Positions 1 to 8,989 of a DNA stretch of 20,444 nt are shown in pieces (position 1 is the stretch's first letter; each line of letters opens with the position of its first letter). The stretch is from Legionellaceae bacterium. GTDB taxonomy: Bacteria; Pseudomonadota; Gammaproteobacteria; Legionellales; Legionellaceae. Position numbers and translations under genes: made by a program. The DNA lies in NCBI GenBank assembly GCA_023266075.1, contig JAHFRX010000008.1, positions 1-20,444 on the forward strand, given 5' to 3'. The notes below the pieces were generated by a model. That model did no database searches. It had not been told where the DNA came from and saw only the letters and a program-made list of their open reading frames with translations.

Positions 1-1275
1 TTGAGAAGGATGAGGAGAGGTCGCATTTGCAAAGCAGTCTATGGATGTTGACTGAGACGAGTGTACTGTTATTTTTTCTAAAGCGAGAAGTGTTTTGGTC
101 GCGGTTTTTTCCCAAGAAAATAAAGTCACTTGATGTTTTGCGTGGGCGATGAGTGCTTCTCTAAAAGACGCATCAGTGAGGACGCGCACCATTTTTTCTG
201 TGATAGCGTCTGTGTTTGTGGGGTCAAATAACGCATCAGCATAACCAATAGCTTCGGGTAGACTGGACCGATTTGAGCCAATGACAGGTACACCACATTG
301 CATTGCTTCAAGAATAGGCAAGCCGAATCCTTCATGAAGTGAGGGGAAAACAAACGCGTTGCAAAAATTATAAAGTGCGATGAGATCATTGTCTTGAACA
401 TAGCCGGTGATGATCACATCGTTTTCAGTTAAGCCATATTGCTTCATGTGCTTGATTAATTTAGCACGCTCATTGGGCTTGACTGCACAGACAATGGCAA
501 GTTGGTATGTATCACGTAATTGTTGCGGCAATTTGGCAAAAGCCTCCAGTAAACCTTCAATATTTTTACGGGGATCAATGCCACCGGTGTACATGAGAAA
601 TTCTTTTTTTAAATGAAATCGCATTAAGATCTCATTTTTTTGTGCATCGCTGTAGGTTCGTTTCTTAAAGTGCGTGTCGGCAGCTGCGCTGATGACAGTC
701 ATTGGCAATGTACTTGTTAAATGGGTCTCTGCTTCTTCTTTTGCTGATTCTGAAATGGAAAGCAGTAGATTTGCTTTTTGAAGCGCTTGAATTTTTTCAT
801 CGTAATACGCTTTAAGAGCAGGATGGGTGAGATAGATCTCAGGATAAAGCATGGGGATGAGATCATACAAGATAACGGCTGTGGGTGTTGTTGTTTCTAG
901 TCGGCGAATACTCGTGATAGCGTTATCACCAAATCCTTCAAATAAGCTGGTGATGAGAATGACGTCAGGTTTCAGTTGCTCTAAAAAAGCCTCCCTCAAT
1001 AAAGAGGCCGCTTCTAAGAGCTCTGGGACAACTTGTTGGTGTTGATTGAGCGGGAATGGCGTGTGCCAGACGACAATGTGCTCTCTTGGTAGTGTCTTGG
1101 AGAAATGCCTGCGAAGTGGTTCGATGGTCTGTGGGAAAGCACCGGATAAAACGATAAAAATCTCATGTTGTGTATTCTTCGTGAGCATGGCATTGACCAG
1201 CGATAAGCTATATCGTCCAATGCCTCGATGTGCACTTTGTGATTGGCATGCTTGTAAGTCAATGACGATTCGCAT
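1..1275 (-). CDS. Family 4 glycosyltransferase, partial (C-terminus outside the window)
   Basis: Reading the minus strand from the ATG at 1275 gives 425 codons with no stop, running off position 1. The protein starts MRIVIDLQ, followed by a HRGIGRYS element typical of polysaccharide GT4 transferases. The second Rossmann half has YTGGIDPRKN (about residue 255 on), then ITGYVQDNDL and FPSLHEGFGLPILEAM, whose EGFGLPxxE signature binds the nucleotide-sugar donor. This is the GT-B fold of retaining glycosyltransferases. It probably adds a hexose to O-antigen or another surface glycan at the cytoplasmic face. Proteins with this N-terminal motif often carry a second transferase domain, so the missing part may be long. 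The start overlaps the end of the small upstream gene by 17 bases, which suggests translational coupling. Donor and acceptor cannot be told. Confidence 0.88.
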   Translation of the reverse strand, partial: MRIVIDLQACQSQSAHRGIGRYSLSLVNAMLTKNTQHEIFIVLSGAFPQTIEPLRRHFSKTLPREHIVVWHTPFPLNQHQQVVPELLEAASLLREAFLEQLKPDVILITSLFEGFGDNAITSIRRLETTTPTAVILYDLIPMLYPEIYLTHPALKAYYDEKIQALQKANLLLSISESAKEEAETHLTSTLPMTVISAAADTHFKKRTYSDAQKNEILMRFHLKKEFLMYTGGIDPRKNIEGLLEAFAKLPQQLRDTYQLAIVCAVKPNERAKLIKHMKQYGLTENDVIITGYVQDNDLIALYNFCNAFVFPSLHEGFGLPILEAMQCGVPVIGSNRSSLPEAIGYADALFDPTNTDAITEKMVRVLTDASFREALIAHAKHQVTLFSWEKTATKTLLALEKITVHSSQSTSIDCFANATSPHPSQ

Positions 1276-1552
1276 GGTTCTCCGACGTGTAATTTAACAT
1301 ATGATAAAGTTGCTGTGCCTCTTTTGATGTGGTGTCTAAATGTTGTGGTTGATGTGGGAAAATCAGTAGCTCTTCTTCTTGTCTTTCAAAATAAAGCAGT
1401 ACCCCAGGATAAAACGTAAAGAGTTTTATAAAAGCGCGATGAAGTCTGGTGTGCGGTGTGAGTTTACATTTTAATTGATAGAGACGAAAAAACCCAAAAC
1501 GGCGAAGGGCTGAATTAAGACAACGCTTAAAAAATGAAAGCATAACAGCCAT
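1259..1552 (-). CDS. Small hypothetical protein coupled to the glycosyltransferase
   Basis: This is a 97-residue frame from an ATG at 1552 (a TTG lies one codon earlier). Its 3' end overlaps the start of the glycosyltransferase. The first 30 residues are basic (KRCLNSALRRFGFFRLYQLK) and the rest is mixed. A stretch near residue 75, SKEAQQLYHML, resembles the short helical tails found at the ends of some polysaccharide transferases, so this may be a detached tail or linker domain. No clear Shine-Dalgarno sequence precedes it. I do not recognise a family. Its reality rests on its position and overlap; a chance open frame is possible. Confidence 0.5.
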   Translation of the reverse strand: MAVMLSFFKRCLNSALRRFGFFRLYQLKCKLTPHTRLHRAFIKLFTFYPGVLLYFERQEEELLIFPHQPQHLDTTSKEAQQLYHMLNYTSENHANRH

Positions 1553-1601
1553 CAATGATGAAAATTAAAAATGAGTGTAATGATACCGGAAGTGATGTAT
1601 T

Positions 1602-3098
1602 GTGTCATTACAAACTGATAATGAATTTAATGTGATGTTATCGACTGTTCGAATCATCAGTTTAAGTGTCCTGTGCTTGCTCATTGTTTATTTTTTTGTG
1701 TTTCAAATTCAAGCAATCTGGGCGTTTACTATTGATGATATGTATATTACATTACGCTACGCGCATCAGTGGGCACTGCATGGTTCTATTGTTTGGAATC
1801 TAGGTGACGCGCCTGTTGAGGGTTATTCTAATTTTAGTTTTGTTCTGCTTGCACGTCTGTGTGAAATCTTGCATCTTGACCCTGTTTTGGGTTTAAAAGC
1901 GGTTAGTATTTTAAGTTTGATAGCCTCATGTATCGGTGTGTTTCTCATTACAGCACATTGGATCCAGGCCCGATATGCTTGTATTCCTGTGATCTGGTTA
2001 CTTGCATATCGTGGTGAAATCATTTGGGCAGTGAGTGGGCTTGAAACGACGTTTTATCAGAGCATACTCATTTTTAGTGTGTACAGCCTTTTAAGGGGGT
2101 TACATTATCAAGCGCGTCGAGAGATATGTATCGCAGGCTTGTTGCTTGCTCTTCTTGGTTTGACACGACCAGAAGGTGGTATTGTAGCGTGTTGTTGTCT
2201 CGTAATTTTGGGTCGTTATGCGTTTAAGAGACCCGCATTAAGACCGTTGTTTTACAGTGCGGCGGGCGTATTTGGCGTGGTCTATTTGCCTTATCTTGTT
2301 TGGCGCTTGTTTTATTTTGGTTATTTATTTCCTAACTCGGTGTATTGCAAAGCGTCATCGCAGCAGTTTTTAGGGGTGCTTGATAAACAGTATTTTAGAT
2401 TAATCTGGCCATTTTTATGTTGTTTATTACCTTTGTTGAGGGTACGGTCCCCTCGGCTAGGATATTCTTTTTTGATCATGCCGACATTACTGTATAGTTT
2501 ATTATGCGGTACTGCCGACCCTATTGTGGCTTTTGATAATCGCCTATTTCTACCCGCATTTGCACTTCTCTTGCCACTCGCTGCCGTGGGACTTTCACAA
2601 ATGATACAGCAACAATGGTTCGTTTATGTGATGTCAGCGGTGTTGCTCGTGTTTTGTGTACCTAAAATGTCACTGCAGGACTATCGATATTTCACAACAA
2701 ATCCTCTCGCAGGAGAGCGCTTGAGGCATGAGGTTTCGCGCTGGTTAGAAAAGCATGCGACGTCAAATCAGCATGTTGTACTGGCGGATAGTGGACTGAT
2801 TCCTTATCAACATGCAGAGTTGCGATTTATTGATTCATATTGCTTAAATAATGTGGAGATGGCACATACGAATACACAAGATCGCTACGTTCATTTTTGT
2901 GAAACGATACTAGAAAAACGGCCGGATTACATCATTTTAACGGCATGGATTCATGAAGGACAAATAGAGTACACACCGGCTGATACATGCATCAGTGCAC
3001 GACTTTCTCACGCAAAAGAATATCAATTGGTGAATGTTTTCAGAAGCCATAGCCAAGATCGCTCGGTTTATCAGTACCAAGCATACGCAAAACGGTGA
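1602..3098 (+). CDS. GT-C type polytopic membrane glycosyltransferase (AftB/GT39-like)
   Basis: The protein has 498 residues, starting at GTG 1602 with GGAAG at 1588-1592 nine bases upstream. One membrane helix covers about residues 16-38. It is followed by FTIDDMYITLRYA, with the acidic pair D45-D46 at the start of the first periplasmic loop, as in GT-C transferases that use polyprenyl-phosphate sugars. The stretch PVEGYSNFSFVLLA is shared with bacterial AftB-like proteins. About eight to ten hydrophobic segments follow up to residue 350, then a soluble C-terminal domain of about 130 residues. It likely moves a sugar from a lipid carrier onto lipopolysaccharide or another glycan on the periplasmic side. 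It is divergent from the minus-strand transferase genes and converges on the HAD gene with four bases between stops. The substrate is not predictable from sequence. Confidence 0.75.
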   Translation: MSLQTDNEFNVMLSTVRIISLSVLCLLIVYFFVFQIQAIWAFTIDDMYITLRYAHQWALHGSIVWNLGDAPVEGYSNFSFVLLARLCEILHLDPVLGLKAVSILSLIASCIGVFLITAHWIQARYACIPVIWLLAYRGEIIWAVSGLETTFYQSILIFSVYSLLRGLHYQARREICIAGLLLALLGLTRPEGGIVACCCLVILGRYAFKRPALRPLFYSAAGVFGVVYLPYLVWRLFYFGYLFPNSVYCKASSQQFLGVLDKQYFRLIWPFLCCLLPLLRVRSPRLGYSFLIMPTLLYSLLCGTADPIVAFDNRLFLPAFALLLPLAAVGLSQMIQQQWFVYVMSAVLLVFCVPKMSLQDYRYFTTNPLAGERLRHEVSRWLEKHATSNQHVVLADSGLIPYQHAELRFIDSYCLNNVEMAHTNTQDRYVHFCETILEKRPDYIILTAWIHEGQIEYTPADTCISARLSHAKEYQLVNVFRSHSQDRSVYQYQAYAKR

Positions 3099-3102
3099 AG
3101 TA

Positions 3103-4095
3103 TTACGGTCTGAGAGGATTCATCTTCATCGGCTCAGTTTTTGCTGCACCGACTATCCAGTAGGCGAGAAAAATTGTAGATAAACTGATCCCAATCCATT
3201 GGTAGGGGATGTTAAATTGTGTAGACTCAGTATTGATGCTTTTTTTATTTAAAAATGACAGTGGTGAATATGATCTTCGTTCAGTGGGCTCCAAAAGCCG
3301 TTTATCGTGAGCTTTTGTTTTTATGGTGTCTTGTAAAATCGTTTTGAGGCTACCTCGGTTATTTTTAAAATTGGATGCAGCGCTTAAGATCGTCGTCCAA
3401 TTAAAATGGCGTGTTAAAAGATGAGTTTGTGTTGTCGCGGGAAGTGCTTCGATATAGGTATTGCAAGCGTTGATATGATGTGTATCATCATCCCAAAATT
3501 CTAAAGTCACGTCATATTGATAGCTTGGATAATGAACGCGAAGGTAATCAAGATGCATGGCTAACAGTGTTGTTTTTCCATGCTTTAAAAGGGGGACATT
3601 TGACCAAGAAACCTGGTCAGCGAAATCATCTTCGTGAAAGACATGCTTCCCGTTGATATCTTTTCGCAGCGGTCCCATCGTGTGTCCTAATTGAGCGAAT
3701 GTACCACAATTATCTTCGTAATCTGGCATTAAAAGGCGATTAAATATCCAGCCATTTTTTTCGGCTAAATCTGCAAACAAAGTAAAACAAAAACCATTGT
3801 CTTGATTGATGTTGGAGGATTTTCGCTCGTGTGACCGCGTTTGTCGAGCTGATCCTACGGCAAGAATAACGATATCAGCATTTTTAACAGCTTCATTTAT
3901 GATCTCATCAACAATTTGACACGATATTTTGGAAAAAAATTGATAATATTCATGCCTATCACTCGGCATAGATTCGAGTCTTTTTCGATGTACGGTTGAG
4001 CTTTCGTTGAGATCACTTAAATAGAGAGAGAGAACGCCATCAAAATCACATAATAAATAAACAACTTTTTTCATACAACGGGCAACCGAAATCAT
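3103..4095 (-). CDS. HAD-fold protein with C-terminal membrane segment, candidate effector
   Basis: The longest reading is 330 residues from ATG 4095; a second ATG at 4074 gives MKKVVYLLCDFDGVL. Neither start has a good Shine-Dalgarno sequence. The four haloacid dehalogenase motifs can be placed in order: DFDG (D17, D19, nucleophile and acid), S82 in AVGSAR (motif II), K174 in KHGKT (motif III) and WDDD at 201-204 (metal binding). This supports a Mg-dependent phosphatase or phosphotransferase fold. Residues 240-290 are basic and Ser/Lys-rich, followed by one hydrophobic helix at about 300-318 and a 12-residue tail containing KMNPLRP. A catalytic domain with a tail anchor is unusual for housekeeping HAD enzymes and resembles secreted effectors of Legionellales. 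No exact family is recognised, and the effector role is inference. Confidence 0.7.
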   Translation of the reverse strand: MISVARCMKKVVYLLCDFDGVLSLYLSDLNESSTVHRKRLESMPSDRHEYYQFFSKISCQIVDEIINEAVKNADIVILAVGSARQTRSHERKSSNINQDNGFCFTLFADLAEKNGWIFNRLLMPDYEDNCGTFAQLGHTMGPLRKDINGKHVFHEDDFADQVSWSNVPLLKHGKTTLLAMHLDYLRVHYPSYQYDVTLEFWDDDTHHINACNTYIEALPATTQTHLLTRHFNWTTILSAASNFKNNRGSLKTILQDTIKTKAHDKRLLEPTERRSYSPLSFLNKKSINTESTQFNIPYQWIGISLSTIFLAYWIVGAAKTEPMKMNPLRP

Positions 4096-4204
4096 AAATT
4101 TAAAAATAAAATTTTATCACAGTTAATAAAATTTGTACACTTTAAAATGTTCTAGTCATCTTGTTTATTCCTGGTATAGTATAGTGATATAGGGATTATT
4201 GCGT
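4096..4204 (+). promoter_or_regulatory. AT-rich divergent intergenic region with tandem TATAGT boxes
   Basis: About 100 AT-rich bases separate the divergent HAD gene and the dehydratase operon. Overlapping TATAGT hexamers at 4175-4180 and 4180-4185 and a TTGTTT at 4161-4166 could form a plus-strand promoter, but no pair has ideal spacing. AGGG at 4191-4194 fits a start at GTG 4205 or ATG 4208 better than the TTG at 4199. Confidence 0.3.
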
Positions 4205-6079
4205 GTGATGATTATGGATAAATTGAACGTTTTTTTTCAGAAACTTTATGTGAAGTTACCTTTTGTTATTTTTGATGTGTGTGCAATCCCTGTTGCGTGG
4301 GTGCTTGCGTATTGGGTGAAATACAATTTACATGCGGCAGTGTTAGCGCGAATGACACCCCAAGTGCTGGCTGCGTTGTTGTGTACGATGATCATTCAAA
4401 CGATTTGTTATTACACTTTTAAAGTATATCGAGGGTTGTGGCGCTTTTCTTCGCTAGGTGATTTAACACGTATTTTACGTGCAACAGTGACGGCAACATT
4501 GGTGGTTGTACCGGTGTTGTATTTGTGTGCGCTGTTAAGCGATGTCCCTCGAGCTATTTTTCCGCTGTATTGCTTAATCTTAACTGGGATCTTATGTGCT
4601 GGTCGTTTAATGTTGCGATATTATAGTGATATTCAACAACATGTTGTTCGGCGAGAGGCCTCTAAGCGAGTTTTGATTGTTGGGGCAGGGCTTGCGGGGG
4701 AGAGTTTGGCGCGTGATTTAAAGCGTTCAAATGTGTATATGCCTATTGGGTTTATCGATGACCAAAGAAATAAGCGTGGCCTTGAGGTGCATGGTGTTCG
4801 TGTGCTGGGGACGATTGCGCAATTGCCCGAATTGGTGGTGCAGTGTGCGGCGGATTTGATTTTTATTGCCATCCCTTCGGCGGGTTCGGTCGATATGCGT
4901 CGTATTGTGAATTTTTGTGAGCTTTGTAATGTTCCTTTTCGCACACTTCCAAGTCTTCAAGCACTTGCCTCAGGGCATGTTGAAGTGAATGATCTACGGA
5001 AAGTAAATATTGAAGATTTACTGGGTCGAGATCAAGTCGAGTTAAGTTGGGATAAAATTGCGTCATTTATTGAAAATCATTGTGTCTTGGTGACGGGTGC
5101 TGGTGGCTCTATTGGTGCGGAATTGTCTCGGCAAATTGCACAATTGAAGCCCCAAAAGCTCTGTCTTTTGGATAACAATGAGTACAATCTGTATAATATA
5201 GAGCAGGAAATGCGACAGGCTTTTCCGCATGTGAAAATTGAGGTGTCACTGACGAGTGTTGTTGATAGTGTTGCTATTGGCGATGTGTTTCGTAATTTTA
5301 AGCCAGAAGTTGTTTTCCATGCCGCGGCCTACAAGCATGTGCCTATGCTTGAAAATCAGGTTCGTGTTGCCGTGAGGAACAATATTATTGGGACACAGAT
5401 TGTTGCGGAAGCAAGTGTACAGGTGAATGTTAAGAAGTTTATTTTGATTTCTACAGATAAAGCGGTAAACCCAACAAATGTGATGGGTACAACAAAGCGC
5501 GTTGCTGAAATTTATTGTCAAAACCTCAATTCACGTGTTGACACACAGTTGATTACGGTTCGATTTGGAAATGTGTTGGGATCGGTCGGTAGTGTGGTGC
5601 CACTTTTTCAAAAACAACTGGAAAGAGGTGGTCCTTTAACAGTGACTCATCCGGATATTCAGCGTTATTTTATGACGATTCCGGAAGCTTCTCAGTTGAT
5701 TTTACAAGCCATGGTGAGCGGCAATGGTGGTGAAATTTTTGTGCTGGATATGGGGGAGCCCATTAAAATTAATTATCTGGCTGAGCAAATGATTCGATTG
5801 GCAGGCAAAATTCCTGGAAAAGATATCCAGATTCAATATACAGGCCTTCGACCCGGTGAGAAGTTATTTGAGGAATTATTTCACCCCTCTGAGCAATTGG
5901 TACAAACTGAGCATGAGAAATTGTTTAAGGCAAAGTTTAGAGAAATTGATTGGAATGAGCTTACACAAACACTACGGATGGTGAATACCGCGTGTAGCAC
6001 GCATCAGCATATGGAGTTATTAATTTTATTGAAGAGTCTTGTGCCGGAGTTTCGCTGTGAACTATTAGCGGAGGTATAG
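4205..6079 (+). CDS. WbpM/PglF/CapD-type UDP-sugar 4,6-dehydratase, membrane form
   Basis: Residue numbers count from the TTG at 4199; GTG 4205 is the preferred start because AGGG at 4191-4194 is ten bases upstream. Four N-terminal membrane segments span about residues 20-140. They are followed by a first nucleotide-binding domain (VGAGLAG, 161-167) and a catalytic Rossmann domain (TGAGGSIG, 299-306). The motif STDKAVNPTNVMGTTKR at 418-434 carries Ser/Thr, M429 and K433. Met replaces the usual Tyr of short-chain dehydrogenases, as in WbpM and PglF. These enzymes convert UDP-GlcNAc to the 4-keto-6-deoxy sugar for O-antigen or glycan synthesis. Length (about 624) is normal for the long membrane-bound class. 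It leads an operon with a methyltransferase and an exporter. Confidence 0.9.
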   Translation: MMIMDKLNVFFQKLYVKLPFVIFDVCAIPVAWVLAYWVKYNLHAAVLARMTPQVLAALLCTMIIQTICYYTFKVYRGLWRFSSLGDLTRILRATVTATLVVVPVLYLCALLSDVPRAIFPLYCLILTGILCAGRLMLRYYSDIQQHVVRREASKRVLIVGAGLAGESLARDLKRSNVYMPIGFIDDQRNKRGLEVHGVRVLGTIAQLPELVVQCAADLIFIAIPSAGSVDMRRIVNFCELCNVPFRTLPSLQALASGHVEVNDLRKVNIEDLLGRDQVELSWDKIASFIENHCVLVTGAGGSIGAELSRQIAQLKPQKLCLLDNNEYNLYNIEQEMRQAFPHVKIEVSLTSVVDSVAIGDVFRNFKPEVVFHAAAYKHVPMLENQVRVAVRNNIIGTQIVAEASVQVNVKKFILISTDKAVNPTNVMGTTKRVAEIYCQNLNSRVDTQLITVRFGNVLGSVGSVVPLFQKQLERGGPLTVTHPDIQRYFMTIPEASQLILQAMVSGNGGEIFVLDMGEPIKINYLAEQMIRLAGKIPGKDIQIQYTGLRPGEKLFEELFHPSEQLVQTEHEKLFKAKFREIDWNELTQTLRMVNTACSTHQHMELLILLKSLVPEFRCELLAEV

Positions 6080-6081
6080 TG

Positions 6082-6756
6082 ATGGCTGAGTTGTATGTTT
6101 CGGAGGCTGATATTCAGGCGGGATATGCGATTTACACGCGCTTTTTTTTGCCTTTATATGATTTGTATGTGATTTATTTTTCAAATCGTTGGGTTTGGCG
6201 ATGTGCTAAGAAATATCAGCTTGAGCAATATATTAAGTATACAACACATCGTCATTTGGATATCGGTGTTGGCACGGGATATTATCTCAAACATAATGAT
6301 TGGCCTGTGGATGCCAGATTGGCGTTAATGGACGTCAATCCGCTCTCTTTAAAATCTGCTGAGCGTGCGACACGAAACCTATCACCAACTTGTTATCAAG
6401 CAGATATTTTTAAATCGCAGGATGGCCTGAAAGAGCAGTTTGGTTCGATTTCCATCAATTATTTACTGCATTGCTTGCCTGGAAGCATGCATACCAAATC
6501 AGTTGTGCTAGAGCATGTCGTTGCGATGCTAAAGCCCGGTGGCGTTTTGTTTGGTGCAACAATTCTTTCCGATGAGAAATTGCACACGCGTGCGAGTCGT
6601 GCACTCATGCAATTTTATAATCGAAAAGGGATTTTTTCAAATCGGTATGATACACAATTAGCCCTACAAGATGTGTTACAGAAACATCTCATCAATATCG
6701 AGATACAAGTTATCGGTTGTGTGGCTTTGTTTAAAGGACAAATGCCAGAGGAGTAG
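6082..6756 (+). CDS. Class I SAM-dependent methyltransferase
   Basis: The protein has 224 residues from ATG 6082, with GGAGGT at 6070-6075 six bases upstream, so the overlapping GTG at 6079 is unlikely. Motif I is LDIGVGTGYYL (about 60-70), the acidic end of strand 2 is D85 in LMDVNPLS, and LKPGGVLFG near residue 155 is the post-motif III strand. This is the usual Rossmann fold of small-molecule methyltransferases, similar in layout to UbiE/Methyltransf_11/25 types. The N-terminal 45 residues are rich in Tyr and Phe and may form a lid. It starts two bases after the dehydratase stop and ends six bases before the exporter. A link to sugar or lipid methylation is plausible from position, but the substrate is unknown. 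Confidence 0.8.
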   Translation: MAELYVSEADIQAGYAIYTRFFLPLYDLYVIYFSNRWVWRCAKKYQLEQYIKYTTHRHLDIGVGTGYYLKHNDWPVDARLALMDVNPLSLKSAERATRNLSPTCYQADIFKSQDGLKEQFGSISINYLLHCLPGSMHTKSVVLEHVVAMLKPGGVLFGATILSDEKLHTRASRALMQFYNRKGIFSNRYDTQLALQDVLQKHLINIEIQVIGCVALFKGQMPEE

Positions 6757-6762
6757 TAGAAT

Positions 6763-7632
6763 ATGCATGCTTTTCACATGTTGTGTGCCGTGCTACTTGC
6801 GGCAATTTGGGGTTTGAATTTTGTTTTTATTCAGATTGCATTGCAAGATATGTCAGCACTGATGTTGTGTACGTTACGATTTTTTTTCGCATCCGTACCA
6901 GTACTTTTGTTTTTCAGACCACCTAAGACGTCATTAAAATTACTGGTGTGTTATGGCTTACTCATTTTTGCATTACAATTTTTGTTTCTGTTTTTAGGTA
7001 TTCAAGCGGGTGTCACGCCTGGTTTAGCGGGTCTTCTGGTACAAACGCAAGTATTCTTTAGTCTCTTTTTTGCCGTGATCATCTTAAAAGAGCGCATATT
7101 AGCTTGGCAAGTGATCGGTGCGATTGTCGCGTTTTCAGGCGTCGTTATCATATTTATGCATGTTAGTGGTGAGGTTTCCGTATTCGGATTATTACTGATC
7201 ATGTGCGCGTCCTTATCATGGGGGCTGGGTTCTTTGTTGATTAAAAAAATAGGGGTTGTTGACCCTATGAGTCTCGTGGTGTGGGGAAGCTTTGTGGCAT
7301 TTACACCATTATCGATGCTTGTCTTGTGGATTGAAGGGCCAGGGGCTGTACGTGAATTACGTCACATCTCTTCTGCTGGGTTGATTTCTGTGTTGTATAT
7401 TGCTTATGCTTCTACATGGGTTGGCTATGGATTATGGAATTGGCTACTTGCACGATACACCATTGGTATGCTTGTACCGTTTACATTTTTAGTCCCTATC
7501 TTTGCGATGCTCGGCTCTATTTTGATATTACATGAGACATTGTATCCCTGGAAAATATTAGCGAGTGTGCTTGTGCTTTTAGGTCTTTGCTTGAATCTGT
7601 TTAGTCAAAAGCGGTTAGGAACGCGACCATAA
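6763..7632 (+). CDS. EamA-family (DMT superfamily) metabolite exporter
   Basis: The protein has 289 residues and about ten hydrophobic helices arranged as two EamA repeats. Each repeat has a typical opening: AAIWGLNFVFIQIAL near residue 15, and SLSWGLGSLLIKK near 150. GAIVAFSGVVIIF and ILASVLVLLGLCLNLF close the two halves. The family exports amino acids such as cysteine and O-acetylserine, or other small metabolites, across the inner membrane. GAGGAG at 6748-6753 gives a strong ribosome site. The gene closes the dehydratase-methyltransferase operon. Nothing shows that it acts on polysaccharide precursors; a general metabolite exporter is more likely. Confidence 0.85.
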   Translation: MHAFHMLCAVLLAAIWGLNFVFIQIALQDMSALMLCTLRFFFASVPVLLFFRPPKTSLKLLVCYGLLIFALQFLFLFLGIQAGVTPGLAGLLVQTQVFFSLFFAVIILKERILAWQVIGAIVAFSGVVIIFMHVSGEVSVFGLLLIMCASLSWGLGSLLIKKIGVVDPMSLVVWGSFVAFTPLSMLVLWIEGPGAVRELRHISSAGLISVLYIAYASTWVGYGLWNWLLARYTIGMLVPFTFLVPIFAMLGSILILHETLYPWKILASVLVLLGLCLNLFSQKRLGTRP

Positions 7633-7726
7633 TAACTTCCTATTCTTGAATCAAAACATGCACATTTTTTGCCGCTTAGGTTAATTTTAAAATGACACTT
7701 TAACAAAAAAACTTCAAACTCGTCAT

Positions 7727-7754
7727 TTGATTTGTAAATTAATTCTGTTATAAT
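7727..7754 (+). promoter_or_regulatory. Sigma70-type promoter for the RloA-like ATPase gene
   Basis: TTGATT at 7727-7732 and a perfect TATAAT at 7749-7754 are separated by 16 bases. Transcription would start near 7761, leaving a leader of about 29 bases before ATG 7790. The leader has no clear Shine-Dalgarno sequence. Confidence 0.6.
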
Positions 7755-7789
7755 TGGGTTATTAACATAAAAATAACGTGTGATGAATC

Positions 7790-8989
7790 ATGATACATAA
7801 AATCACCATTGAAAATTTCTTTTCTATCGCGGATATTCAGGAACTTATTTTTGAAGTCCCTCGTAATGCGCCTGATCTAGCATGTTTTAAGTCGTCACGT
7901 TCCAAAGAGGACGTTCGCTTACCTACAGTCGTCGGCTTTTTTGGTTCAAATGCATCAGGTAAGTCGACCATATTGCGATCCATCGTATCCTCAGTCAAAT
8001 TTGCGTTGCATAGCTTTGATTGGACAGATGAGATTAATTTATTATTTCAGCCTTATAGACAAAAGGATTGGTGGGGGAAACCTACTAAAATCACCATTGA
8101 ATTTGATTGTAAGACCAGTAGCGATAAGCCAACAACAATATTTCGTTACGAGTTACATGTAGCACACACCGCGCATGAATTTAATAATAAAACTATCGCA
8201 TACGAATCACTATCTTATGCACCGCAAGGAAAATTTCGTTGCCTTTTTGAACGTAAGGAACAAGACATTCATTTCAGCCAAGAGTTTGGAATTGCCAACA
8301 CAAACGATCCAAGAAAAGAGAGCATTCGCCCTAATGCGAGCGTAATTAGTACGCTAACAAAATTAAATCATGCATTATCAATACACTTGTCTCGGATTAT
8401 AGGAACAATGCAAACAAACTATATTGGCGTGACAAAAATTCAACCCAATGCTCACCAATGGTTATCTGTATATGCAAATGATAAAGCATGTCTTGAGCGC
8501 TTAAATCGTGAATTAAGGCGGTTTGATGTTGGTCTTGAATCTATGATTATCGAGCCTGGGAATCAAGGTTTATTGTTTGCTAAATTTCAACACGTAGGAC
8601 TTGATGATTTTATTTATTTTGGGGAAGAATCAGCAGGTACACAGCGATTTGTTGAAATTTTTCCTCGCTTACATTACGTGTTGGAAACAGGTAGCATTGC
8701 TATCATAGATGAGATTGACACTGACTTGCACCCGCTCTTGTTACCGGAATTGTTTCGCTGGTTTAATGACTCAGAACGTAACCCACATGGTGCACAATTA
8801 TTTTTTACCGCTCATAACCCAGCATTACTCGATGATTTAGAAAAAGAACAAGTATTCTTTACAGAAAAACCCAGTGGTGAACCCAGCCATGTATACGGTG
8901 CACGTGATATCAAAGGATTACGTCGCGAGCCCAGTTTGATGAAAAAATACCTTGCCGGTGAGCTGGGTGCTGTTCCTCATGTTGGGTAA
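7790..8989 (+). CDS. RloA/AbiLi-like AAA (ABC-type) ATPase, defence-associated
   Basis: The protein has 399 residues. It begins with the MIxxITIENFFSI strand typical of OLD/RecF-like ATPases. Walker A is GSNASGKST at 52-60, the ABC-signature-like EESAGTQRF is at 279-287, Walker B is IAIIDEID at 303-310 and the H-loop FFTAHN is at 338-343. The long middle segment replaces the coiled coil of SMC-like proteins. All ATPase motifs are intact. In RloAB, AbiL and PARIS-type systems, an ATPase of this kind pairs with a Toprim-like nuclease in abortive infection. Here the next gene is such a partner, starting 11 bases before this stop. The start ATG fits the upstream promoter. The function as a phage sensor is inferred from family and neighbour. 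Confidence 0.85.
   Translation: MIHKITIENFFSIADIQELIFEVPRNAPDLACFKSSRSKEDVRLPTVVGFFGSNASGKSTILRSIVSSVKFALHSFDWTDEINLLFQPYRQKDWWGKPTKITIEFDCKTSSDKPTTIFRYELHVAHTAHEFNNKTIAYESLSYAPQGKFRCLFERKEQDIHFSQEFGIANTNDPRKESIRPNASVISTLTKLNHALSIHLSRIIGTMQTNYIGVTKIQPNAHQWLSVYANDKACLERLNRELRRFDVGLESMIIEPGNQGLLFAKFQHVGLDDFIYFGEESAGTQRFVEIFPRLHYVLETGSIAIIDEIDTDLHPLLLPELFRWFNDSERNPHGAQLFFTAHNPALLDDLEKEQVFFTEKPSGEPSHVYGARDIKGLRREPSLMKKYLAGELGAVPHVG

Noticed and set aside
126..1262. Several open frames of 64-91 codons on both strands
   Set aside because: They lie in other frames of the continuous glycosyltransferase reading from 1275 to 1, which carries clear family motifs; the shorter frames do not.
7633..7789. 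Duplicate of the tRNA-Ser 3' end as the far attachment site of an island
   Set aside because: No stretch matching the last 20 bases of the tRNA gene was found by eye in this gap.
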